The position numbers and the translations under genes are program-made. Below, in pieces: positions 20,040-29,596 of a DNA stretch of 64,000 bases (position 1 is the stretch's first letter; every line of letters begins with the position of its first letter). The DNA comes from Dactylonectria macrodidyma (taxonomy: Eukaryota; Ascomycota; Sordariomycetes; Hypocreales; Nectriaceae), in contig JAGMUV010000014.1 of NCBI GenBank assembly GCA_020744425.1, positions 1,116,001 to 1,180,000 on the forward strand, written 5' to 3'. Under the pieces are notes generated by a model. The model saw nothing but the letters and a program-made list of their open reading frames with translations. It ran no database searches and had not been told where the DNA came from.

Positions 20040-22330
20040 GGTGACTTCGCTCGGTGGCTAGGCCAATTGGATGTAAAGCTTCCGATCTGCACTGTGAATT
20101 GGTTGGAGATTGTTAGACTCGAGGGATTCAGGCAAGGAAAGGTTGTTTTATATAGAAGTTCAATCCAACACAGAGGACTCATTGAATGTGGATTAGATTG
20201 GGTGAGTCCCGAGCACTTATCGAATTCCCCATGTTTCTACCATCTTGACAAATCTCGGGACCCGGACCGCCCATACATCCACCATTCCGTGTATGGCAGC
20301 CAAGAGTAACAGTGTGGGCGGATTACGTACCGGCACCAACCCAACACTGGATGAAGGCTCCATAGCCAATCATGAATGAAGTGCATGGCAGTTGTCACTA
20401 CGTAAGGTTACTACCGTTCAATGAGAGTTCGCCAAGGTGCAGAAGGGCCGCAGAATCCACTCTAGCCCTGAATGGTATCCATCACCGACTGAGATGCCTC
20501 ATATTAGGACTTCTTGGCACCGACTTGGCTTCACTTCAAACTCCATTGTCACTGCAGGGGCGCCGGCTATTTTCACCCACCAAGTGCTAGCCTCCCCGCT
20601 CACAGAACCACTATTTCCCCGTAAAATCCCTAGAATTTCACAGAAGCCAGTGAGTCAATGAGAACGGGAGTTTATTCCTGTTGGAGCCGCAAGATCTGTT
20701 TCATGCCACGTGCAATTAGTAAAGGCTTGATTGACAATATGCACTGTCGATGAGATCTGTCACAGATACAGCCTCCCAACCATGGTGGGAATGTCCGCAG
20801 TGAGCTACCAATACCAGCCTAGCGGATCTTGCCCGCGAGTGGCGTCTGCCAAGGTTGACGATGATCAACTATTACCCAATTCGGCATGTTACCACGGGAA
20901 AGGGTGCCCAGCCATCAAAAGATCGATCAAACACCTGGTTTGTGCGGTTTAACCAATGCTCAATGCTGCATGCTGCATGCACATGCATGCTCTGTTTGTA
21001 ATCCAAGGATCTGATCAAGTTCACTATCAACTAGAAAGCCAATCGCAATGCTGGAGACTCTGCTCTGTGTGCATCAATGCTCTGTCATCAAAGCCAACTG
21101 CCGCAAGTCCGAATGGTCTTGTGATGCTCTCTTTTCCGGTATGGGTTTGAAACCTGAGGAGCACTTCTCGGTATCCTTTCCGAAGTAGTCAGTCATATTG
21201 CGCCACCCTCTTGCTCTACTACGTCATCCACTATATTATTCATGAGATCAACTTTAAGCACATGTCAGAGGCGGCAAAGTAACGTGCTACCATGAAATCG
21301 GTACTCTTTGCAGTACACCTGAGATCTGCGGGCATCAGCTGAGTTGTTTCATTTTCCAACCACGGCATCTCATGGGTGGCACCCAGCATAGGGTTACGGC
21401 GTCATGACAAGTCTGGAGAGAGGGGCACCGTACCTAAACGGTCCCATCATCAGGCATGGCTTAACAGGGTAGTGACCAACTTGTACACAGAGTTCTGCCT
21501 TTTTACGAAGTCTAAACCATCTAACTAAGTATTGTATTTTGTCAGGAGTAGGTCCGAATGGAAAAGTCAGCTCTGCATAAGGCCGGATCTGAACCGTGGT
21601 TCTGATCAAACCCAGATCAACCTAAATAACCTAGGCTGCCCCCAATAGCCTTCATCTTCGGCTTTTGATGGCATTACCGATCCAAGGGCATCTTGGTCAG
21701 CCAGATCCCCGGAGATAAACATATGCCATTTTCCCATTCTGGGTAGAGAGAAAAGATAAGATCTTCATTCATCACTAAGCGATTCCCACCAATCCATCCT
21801 ATCTAATGCATTGGTCGTGGTTGGTTTTTAGACACCAGAAACATCGCAAAATTGCCCGCTGATAAGGCAACATCTCGCTATCGGTGAAAGAAAAAAACAC
21901 TAACTTAATGTAGGAAAAAGTTATTCTCGGATTTGTGACATCGGATTCCACGATTTATATGTATCACGGAGCCACCGTCGAGGCCTTCCAAACAGAAGTT
22001 TGGCTCTTTATACGACGATGCCGGGCGAATGGGAATTGTTTCGGTTGCCAATTACACACACCCAGTGTTCATTTCATTCCTTCGTCAAGATAGTTGGTTT
22101 CTCGCGCCTCCCCGCGAGATCCCGTGCGATAACTCACGATCTCCACTCGCCAAAACCTCCAGCCAACGTTAAATTCCACTACTAGGTTGTCTGTCTCCCC
22201 ACATCAACCGTGATCGCCCATGGTCCGGGGCTTGTCGTTACTACTTAGCTTAGCATACCGGTTTAACATAGGCCGTCGGATCGGAAGACGATTCCGTGAC
22301 GTCCCAATGATGATGGTTGCAGATGGCGGA
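20040..22330. other. Long upstream region of the ENA-type ATPase
   Basis: These 2.3 kb lie between the ATPase start codon and the 3' end of the Zn2Cys6 gene, both on the minus strand. No gene recognised. A TGCATG-rich run occurs near 20965-20993. Confidence 0.5.
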
Positions 22331-24715
22331 TTATCCTCCGTTTTCAAACTTCTCCCATCGAGCTTTCAGCTCCTCACCCAACGACTTGACTGGCCATCCT
22401 GAGCGCTTTCGACACTTGTCAAGCAAATCTAACACGCAGTTTCGCTGCCGTCTATCTTCTATCAAGAGTCCGGCTATTCCCCCGTTAGGACTTCAGAGCA
22501 AGTAGGGGAGAATTGACTTACCGATGAACAGACACTGCGAGCACATCACACTTGACGGGTAGTCTGTGAGGGTCATGGCTATGCCGCAGACTTTTGATAT
22601 GAAGCCCATCAAGTTGGCCCGCTGTTGGGCATATATCCCAAATCCTCCAGGCTGCGGCCTATTCAAGAGCAATAATATACGCGAACAATAATAGAGCTGA
22701 GTAGCAACAGCTTCTGTCACATCTATCAACTGTTGAGACTGAAGATAAAGTCTCAAAGGCTCGGATCTCTAATAAACCGGTCTCAAAGACCCGGCTTCCT
22801 AACAAGCCGGTCTCGAAGACCCGGATCCCTTGGGATCCGGTCTACCGAGAACCTTATCATAGCTATGAGGGCAACCTACAAATAGGTCTGCCGCGAGCCC
22901 TCAGTTAGATAGAAATCAAGAGCTTCTACTTACATCACAATGCACCCTTCCTATCAGATGCAACAGCTTCTCCTTGTCAATAACTTCTATTCCCCTAATT
23001 AGGCTTAACAACTTACCAAACGCTGGAGGGTTGATCCATATTGGTTTAAAGGCATCATCGGCAGAACTTGGCCAGGGGAGTGGTTCGAATTCTGCAGTCA
23101 AGTAGCCCTTCCACTCTTTCAGGCTGTCCTGCAAAGCCTCTGCTCGAGATATTCTTCCCAGTGTGTCTGTTTTGGCTATATCTGTCTCTTCCCGAGAGCA
23201 AAAGCCCACGACCTGAGCAAAGAAATAAACAGAACGTGCAGACAGTTCGTAGGGGTCAAGCTCATCTAATGTCCTAGTTGGTCGCCAGAAGGTGTACGGC
23301 CGCCGATTTTCTCGGAATGCCGCCCAGACGTCCTGGCAGAGCCAAGCCCACCACACAGCTTGCTGTAAGCCATTTGAATCGCCGTGAATAACTTGGGAAC
23401 GCTGAATCCAGAAAACGCCTTTCAAATGACGACCCCAGTCTGGACCTGACCCGTCTAGCATTTCATATGCGGACACGATCGAGGAGGTGGATAGCAGTTC
23501 CAGGCTTGTCTTATAAGTGTCAAAGTGCATAGCTTCCTGAATATAATGAAGTGTCTTGGCATAGTATCGCAAAGATTCATTTGGATCTTGTCCGGAAGAT
23601 CCATTTTCTTCCTTGATTAACGAAAGATGGCGCGCCGAGAGCGCCAAGACAGCATTCATTAGCCCAACATTGTGCCTCTGGAGGTTGGGATGGAAAGTCA
23701 GTATCCAGAATCGAAGGGGAAATCAGGGAAATTCATACTGCTAAATGTGGCACATGAGTAGTAAATGGCTTTTTAGGGTCAAAAAGGTCCATCTGCAGGA
23801 ACTAATGTCAAGACTAGTAGATACCAGCAACTGAATGACACTTACCCAGAGGCTAATATTTTGTATAAAATTCTGAAAAATCAATAGTTCTTTAGGTGAT
23901 ATCTGGAGTGGAAGCTCAGAATACCAAGCCTGCTTTTCGAGGCGCTGACTCTGCAGCCATGGTTGTGTCCTTTCGAGCAAGTACAGGTTCTTGGTGGCAA
24001 AAGAACCGTGGTTGAGTTGAGTTTGGGGGAGTGATCCTTCTGGTGATAGCTGAACTACCGAGTTCCCAAAGGTATTGAAGCCATCACCATCACATCTAAA
24101 AGTCGGGTCTTCAATGTCGAAATTTTGTTCAGCAGCGTCCTTCAGAAGCAGATCAACCCAAATCGCCGTGGCGTTTTCAACATTGGCTGCGGATGACGAA
24201 ACCGTTATAGTAGCGGTATCATTCTTTGGGACAGCTCCGCCAATTTCTGCCTCTCGCTCCTCTTGGGATTGTTGCGTTTGATACAGGTTAGTGTCGGGGT
24301 TCATCCCTTGGGGTCCATCATACATGTGGGTAAACGCCGTGATTTGGGCTTCTTGATCCTGGTTTACGGCCTGGTTCTGTGAACTGAAACTCGGAACCAG
24401 CTCTTCGCCAGCTTCCTTCGATTTACTCGATCCAGAGACGTCAGTGCCACGGCGAGAGGATGTTCTGGTGGAAACATGAGAGTATTCGCAGCTTTGGTTG
24501 ATCTTTAGACAAGCCCGGCATGCCGGCATGCTTTCGTCACATTTCACACGGCGACGGCGACAATTAAGACTAGAGAGGTCAGCAAGTCGCCTAATTAAAT
24601 AACGGGAACATTTTCAATCCCGCTTCAAGACTTACCATCCTGTTGTGTTTCGCAGGCCCCGTCCCCGGGATAGGCGTCCTCGAGTATAGTGCCGAGGCGT
24701 CTCTGAGGAAGACAT
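22331..24715 (-). CDS. Zn2Cys6 fungal transcription factor
   Basis: Six exons: 24715-24636, 24569-23846, 23792-23739, 23677-22934, 22729-22522 and 22473-22331, total 650 residues, with all phases in agreement. The first intron splits the first zinc cysteine codon. The spliced cluster reads CLNCRRRRVKCDE...CRACLKINQSC, a complete CX2CX6CX6CX2CX6C binuclear zinc DNA-binding domain at about residues 27-54. The rest (NAVLALSARHLSLI, LLSTSSIVSAYEMLDG, WWAWLCQDVWAAFRE, LGEELKARWEKFENGG) matches the middle homology region of the Fungal_trans_2 type. It acts in the nucleus; target genes are unknown. The nearest candidate target is the ENA-type ATPase downstream (inference from proximity only). Intron 4 is 204 bp, three to four times longer than the others, and full of repeats. 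Confidence 0.92.
22749..22849. repeat. 30-bp palindromic tandem repeats inside a TF intron
   Basis: Units beginning CCGGTCTC(A/G)AAGACCCGG start at 22777 and 22807, with a partial unit from 22837 and a decayed one before 22777. Each has an inverted repeat GGTCT-CAA-AGACC, and the second unit also contains GGATCCCTTGGGATCC. Confidence 0.85.
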
Positions 24716-26100
24716 AGCCTGGATTCGGGCTCTAAGAGGTCCACACGTCGCAGGCGAAACACATATGGGCTCCAGTGACAACGGAATCGATAGTAATTGA
24801 GGTGGAAGCGCGACGAAGACAATGTCACTCGATATCACAAAGGACCTTAGGTGGTGTGAACCTATGGGACTGTGGCTCTGTGAGTGATGGCGCAAGCTTG
24901 CGGGGGCGCGGAGGCTACAACATCCCCGGCAGTGGGGAAACGCAGGGATTCCAGAAATGGTCAAATCCCAGCCTCCAGACGGATTCCCGAGAATGTTAAT
25001 GGACATATCATTGCTAACAAAGCGGCCAACACTCGCCCGGGGGAGACTAGTCATGTCGCTGGTTGCCTTACATTTTAGGTGTGAAATAGCCTAGGACATT
25101 ACAACCAACAACCCATGGCTACGGGCTACTGAAACCGCTGATATATAGCCGATTACCCACTAAATTATAGTAAGCCGAAGATTCCACTATGGCGGTAGTG
25201 TATTTTAAAGTACGGTGAGTCACTCACTGTGTTCTAGAAGTAGTAGCAACGCCCTCTCCCACTACTTCATAGCTACCCTAGACTTGATACCACAATACAC
25301 ATACCACTGTTTCCGGGTGAAGATACTTCTTGAGGCTGAGCGCTGTCAGTTACAAGTTAAAACGAGCATTTAGTATCCTTCCTACCGTAGGAACGGAGCA
25401 CATCAAGGAAAATTCTCGAAGTTGTGGGCGAGTATCACATCTGGCTGAGCCTTTGAGTCCGGAGGGACAATTTTCAAGGAATGGTCTCAAAATTCAGAAC
25501 CGACTGAGACATGAGCCTTGTCTAGTCTCTCTAAATGAAATTATATGGAGATACTGATAGCCTTATCGGAAGTCTAACGGGAAATTGATGTTAGTAATTG
25601 GGTCCCATGAATGGTGGTTGGTAACGTTACGACAAACTTCATATCTAATTCTAGAAAAATATTATGTGCAATAAAATAGACTCTGGGTGGCTGGCGAACT
25701 TAACTTCGATTATCTAAGCCCTTTGTTTCCGTTTGTAATATTACGTTACCTCACTGTGCTAGAGCCCCTTCGTCGATGAGACCACTGACTGTTGGTTCTA
25801 GGGTGTGACCATGTGCATGTCCAACACGCAATTACAGCGTATCAACCAACACACCAATCCGTCTGTTTCAGAAATGCTAGTAAGGTAGCCAAACGCTGCC
25901 CAGCAGCGCATACCGCGGTGTGGAATATAAAGGGCCTCGTACCCCGACCTTTTTGATCTTCTTTGCTCACATTCCATCAACAAGCTCGCCCAGTACCGCA
26001 CTTTCAATCGTTCAGCGCCTACTTTTAAGCCACCACAAATGACTTCAGCTTACATATGCTCCCCTGTTTCCCACCACTGTAATTAAGTCGACTATTGGAA
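24716..26100. other. Intergenic stretch, promoter of the Zn2Cys6 gene; otherwise nothing recognised
   Basis: The upstream region of the transcription factor lies at the left end. The remainder is unremarkable, with no frame resembling a protein. Confidence 0.5.
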
Positions 26101-27325
26101 ATGCCACTTACACCTACAGAACTGGAATTTCTGAGGCAAAATCCATTGACATTCTTACCGAGACGGAGATGCGTACTCTATAACTGCCCGGTTGCATTCG
26201 GGGCTGGCATCAGTTTTAAGCTTAAAGAGGCGATATGGTGGAGAGTAAATATCCTGTTCTGATTCTTATATCGAACGCGCGATCGGCCTTTGTCGCTAAT
26301 CAATATTCCCTTGTTTAGATATACAACCGGGCCATGGAACCATGCGACCCATTTTACGACCCATTTTACGACCCGTACGTGTTCCTTTCTATGCTTACCT
26401 CTTCATGAAGGGGCATTTAGTACTCGACTATGGAGGAGAAGAGGTCTGACTTCGTCGACGCATAACCCCTATCACTTTACACCTGTTGCTGTTGTCTTCA
26501 GTTCCAAACTCGGAGGACCATCTCATTGAAAGGTGGACTAGGTTTCCCGATCGGACGCGATGCAATTTCGACGAGAATATCATCATCGATCTAGTAGATT
26601 TTGACTATAGAGATAATCAGGAATGGGCCGGCCAATACCCATTCATAGCTCGACAGGCTGATGGCTTCATACTCGTATACGACGTCATGATTAGAAAAAG
26701 CTTCGAGTCATTGCCGCGAATTCACCAGACCATTTTTCGATCCGCCGGGGACAATTCAGAGATCACGGGTCCTTGGGACAGGCCACCTGCAAAAGAAGCT
26801 ACAGGTATCATGACACTCATCAAACGACTCTGGTACTTCACATTTCCCCCTAGAGAGACTCCGTCTACTGCTGCCTCTCGCCGTCGGCGACGGAGGAAAC
26901 GAACGGGTAAAAGAACTAGCAGATGGAAGTTTTGGGAACAAGTGCCCAGGCGCTCTTCGAACCCCCGTCGCAGTGAAGGAGCTCAAAAACAACCTGAAGT
27001 TGCTACTCCCCCGCAACCACCAAAGCCAACTATGGAGGAGGTTAGGGCAAAGGCGGAAGCTCTGGAGATACAGCCAGGGATGTTCCCGTTTGTCGTTCTT
27101 GGCAGAGAAAGTGGTATGGACCTTGAGCCTCAGTGGCAGGTTTCCCAAGAAGAGGGAGAGGCCTTTGCGAGAGAAATTGGAGCCGACTTTCATCTGATTC
27201 GGACCAATTCTGTAATTCGGGCCAGCGACACCAATCCGCAAAGCTTCGACGTAATAGATGATCTCATCCGCCGCATCATGCTTCGCCGGGTATTTGGGTT
27301 CGGTAAAGGGAGTATTGGGCAGTAG
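26101..27325 (+). CDS. Ras-like protein with degenerate GTPase motifs, possibly a pseudogene
   Basis: The firm part is the last exon, 26502-27325 (about 274 residues): IIIDLVDFDYRDNQEWAGQY, ADGFILVYDVMIRKSFESL, a basic insert (RRRRRRKRTGKRTSRWKFWE) with a Pro-rich linker, then FPFVVLGRESGMDLEPQW and VSQEEGEAFAREIGADFHLI. Two candidate upstream exons, 26101-26250 (ending EAIWWR) and 26325-26375 (IYNRAMEPCDPFYDPF), would supply the P-loop region (VAFGAGISFKLKEAI) and switch I, but with canonical splicing the second one joins the last exon in the wrong phase. The order matches Ras (P-loop, switch I, DxxG, hydrophobic strand, NKxD), yet the DxxG and NKxD motifs are lost. GTP hydrolysis is therefore unlikely. 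It could be a regulatory pseudo-GTPase or a decaying gene. Confidence 0.55.
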
Positions 27326-27674
27326 TTTTATTAGTTCAAATCGAGCGATGAGACGATAATCAGACATTGAGGGCTATAGAGCCATACAGCCGAGTTTCAC
27401 TATAGCCTTTGGGCATCTTATATAAATAATGCGCACGATCAGCTGCCTCTCTAATTCATTGGAACTCACTTTAGCAGAGCATTTCTCGTACCATATCCCG
27501 GACCTGCAACACACTTGAGTTGTAGACCGTTCCAGCTTTCTCAGAATGTAAATAGATTGGCACCTTGATACAGGAAGGCAAGGCGAACCATCTGTGTGTC
27601 TCGCGACTTCGCTGTGTCTTTGCAGGATTCACCGTACGCCTCATGTATGCTGGCTGCAGTCCGTCTTCTCCATC
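27326..27674. other. Short intergenic stretch upstream of the tRNA gene
   Basis: Nothing recognised apart from flanking DNA of the Ras-like gene and of the tRNA. Confidence 0.5.
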
Positions 27675-27764
27675 GGCCGCGTGGCCTAATGGCTAAGGCG
27701 CTAGATTTCGGTACACCGAACTCCAAATCTCTAGAGATTCCAGGTTCGACTCCTGGCGTGGTCG
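27675..27764 (+). tRNA. tRNA-Arg (anticodon TCG) with a 17-nt intron
   Basis: The acceptor stem GGCCGCG (27675-27681) pairs with CGTGGTC (27757-27763, with G-U pairs) and G is the discriminator. The D arm is GGCCTAATGGCTAAGGC, the anticodon stem CTAGA pairs with TCTAG, and the T arm is CCAGG-TTCGACT-CCTGG (27740-27756). Between the anticodon stem halves lie 24 nt, which is the 7-nt loop TTTCGG...C plus 17 nt inserted after position 37, the standard nuclear tRNA intron site. Confidence 0.88.
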
Positions 27765-28021
27765 CAGAGAGATGCATGAAAATGCATCAATTTCTTTTTT
27801 GCTTTTCTTTTGTTGTATGTTGCAACATCTCATCTTTTGTCTCACACGTTGATCTCTTTCACTCAGGCTTTGGCTGTGGCGCTGTGGTGGCTAGTGCGAT
27901 AAGATTCGGGGCTGGTGGGGCTAACAAATCGAAAATGATGGCCCCGCTAAAAAGTTGGTTGCAACTTTTTGGCAGGAACGAAGCGACGATATTTGCATCA
28001 ACCAGCACCACAACACACACA

Positions 28022-29146
28022 ATGGCGGCCCCGACGACGTTACCAGCGCTGCTCACCTCTCTGACGCAGTCGCTCTCATCTGCCCTCGAAGTGACTCCGC
28101 GGATCGCGTCGATTGAACACCAGAAGGATGGCATCTCCCTCCTCGACGTCAAGAACGAGCTGCTGCTCTCCTACCTTCAGAACCTCGTCTTCCTGATCCT
28201 GCTGAAGCTCCGAAACTCCAAGTCGGGCACCGACGGTTCGGACGAAGAGGACACCCAACTAGACGAGTCTGTCCGCTCAAAACTCGTCGAGATGCGATTG
28301 TACCTTGAGAGGGGCGCCCGCCCGCTGGAGGAGAAGTTGCGCTTCTCAATCGACCGTTTCCTTCGCACCGCCGACGACGCCCAGCGAGAGAAGAAGGCGA
28401 AGGAGATGGCATTGGACGGAGCGGATAGTTCACACTCTGACGCTGACTCTGACGCCGACGAGGACGAGGTCGATAGCGACGCCGGCCAGGTTTCGCGCAA
28501 GCCCAGCAAGCACTCAGCAGCCCCCAACTTCAGCACTCTAGTCGACGACGTGGCCACGAAACCCCGGAAGGGCACTGACGACGCCTCAGGTGTCTACCGC
28601 CCGCCGAAGCGAGATCGCCAGGTCATGGATGCCCCGCAGCGCCACGAGAAGGGCAGCCGCCGGCCCAACAAGTCGCACACCATGGACGAGTTCGTCGAGT
28701 CAGAGCTGGCAGCGGCGCCCATGGCCGAGCCCAGCATCGGAACGACCATTGTGCAGGGCGGCCGCAAGATGAAGACGACGGCGGACCGCAAGGAGGAGGC
28801 CGAGCGCCGCGACTACGAGGAGAGCAACTTTGTGCGCCTGCCCAAGGAGAGCAAGAAGGACCGCGCCAAGAAGGCCAAGCAGAACGGCCGCAGCAACCGC
28901 ATGATGTTCGGCGGCGAGGAGTGGCACAACCTCGGCGAGGGCGTCGACCGCATCGACCGCTTGACGAAGCGCAAGGCCGGTGCAGGCGGCGTTCGCGCCC
29001 TGCTGGAGAAGAGCCGGAAGCGCGGCATCGACTCCTCCGACGGCCCACGCGGCAGCGGCAGCAGAGCCGCCGAGATTGGAGAGAGGTTTCAGAAGAGGGT
29101 CAAGGTATTGGAAGGCGGACGACGAGACCGGGGCAAGAACAGGTAA
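28022..29146 (+). CDS. LCP5: Lcp5/neuroguidin, U3 snoRNP-associated rRNA processing factor (Sas10/Utp3/C1D family)
   Basis: A single exon of 374 residues starting MAAPTTLPALLTSLTQ. The frame is also open upstream across the tRNA gene, but that part is not protein-like and the family starts here. Residues about 1-95 form the Sas10/C1D helical domain (DVKNELLLSYLQNLVFLILL, VEMRLYLERGARPLEEKLRF). A Ser/Asp/Glu-rich acidic linker follows (DADSDADEDEVDSDAG). The C-terminal signature NRMMFGGEEWHNLGEGVDRI and KRKAGAGGVRALLEKSRKRG is typical of Lcp5. It acts in the nucleolus in early 18S rRNA maturation as part of the small-subunit processome. Confidence 0.9.
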   Translation: MAAPTTLPALLTSLTQSLSSALEVTPRIASIEHQKDGISLLDVKNELLLSYLQNLVFLILLKLRNSKSGTDGSDEEDTQLDESVRSKLVEMRLYLERGARPLEEKLRFSIDRFLRTADDAQREKKAKEMALDGADSSHSDADSDADEDEVDSDAGQVSRKPSKHSAAPNFSTLVDDVATKPRKGTDDASGVYRPPKRDRQVMDAPQRHEKGSRRPNKSHTMDEFVESELAAAPMAEPSIGTTIVQGGRKMKTTADRKEEAERRDYEESNFVRLPKESKKDRAKKAKQNGRSNRMMFGGEEWHNLGEGVDRIDRLTKRKAGAGGVRALLEKSRKRGIDSSDGPRGSGSRAAEIGERFQKRVKVLEGGRRDRGKNR

Positions 29147-29596
29147 ATGCTGCGACAATAATAGACGGTTGCTCGTGGCCAACCCTACATACTGCATTAA
29201 ATGGCTTTTGGGGGTTTCGGAAAATGGCATGTATATACAGACGACAATTGAAATGGGACGGCCTTTCTTCGATTCAAGGGTTCAAGGCTAAATTTAAGTG
29301 ACTCATGTCAACAAATTAAAACTTCGTTGTTATACTTTATGATTCACATTGCATTGGGAGTCGATCCTGAGTGTCTTAAACTAAAAATGCAGCCGTGCTT
29401 TGTTTTACAGAAAATCATCAAGATCGCGGTGATAAATAAGTACAAAGTCAATCCGTGAGTCTAATATTTCGCTCCCTAGTCATCATTATAACTGGATGGT
29501 GCCGAATCCCCGTGGACAAGGCCCGCTTCATAGCCAGGATTTCGATGGTCCTCTGGGCCTCTTCAATGACCTCTCTATTATACGCCAAGTCGTCAG
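29147..29596. other. Intergenic stretch between convergent genes
   Basis: It contains the 3' flanks of LCP5 (+) and of the glycosyltransferase (-). Nothing else is recognised. Confidence 0.5.

Noticed and set aside
22749..22849. Palindromic repeats considered as a CRISPR array
   Set aside because: Units are directly adjacent without unique spacers and lie in a eukaryotic intron.
27596..28021. Upstream extension of the LCP5 reading frame
   Set aside because: It runs through the tRNA-Arg gene; the conserved protein begins at 28022.
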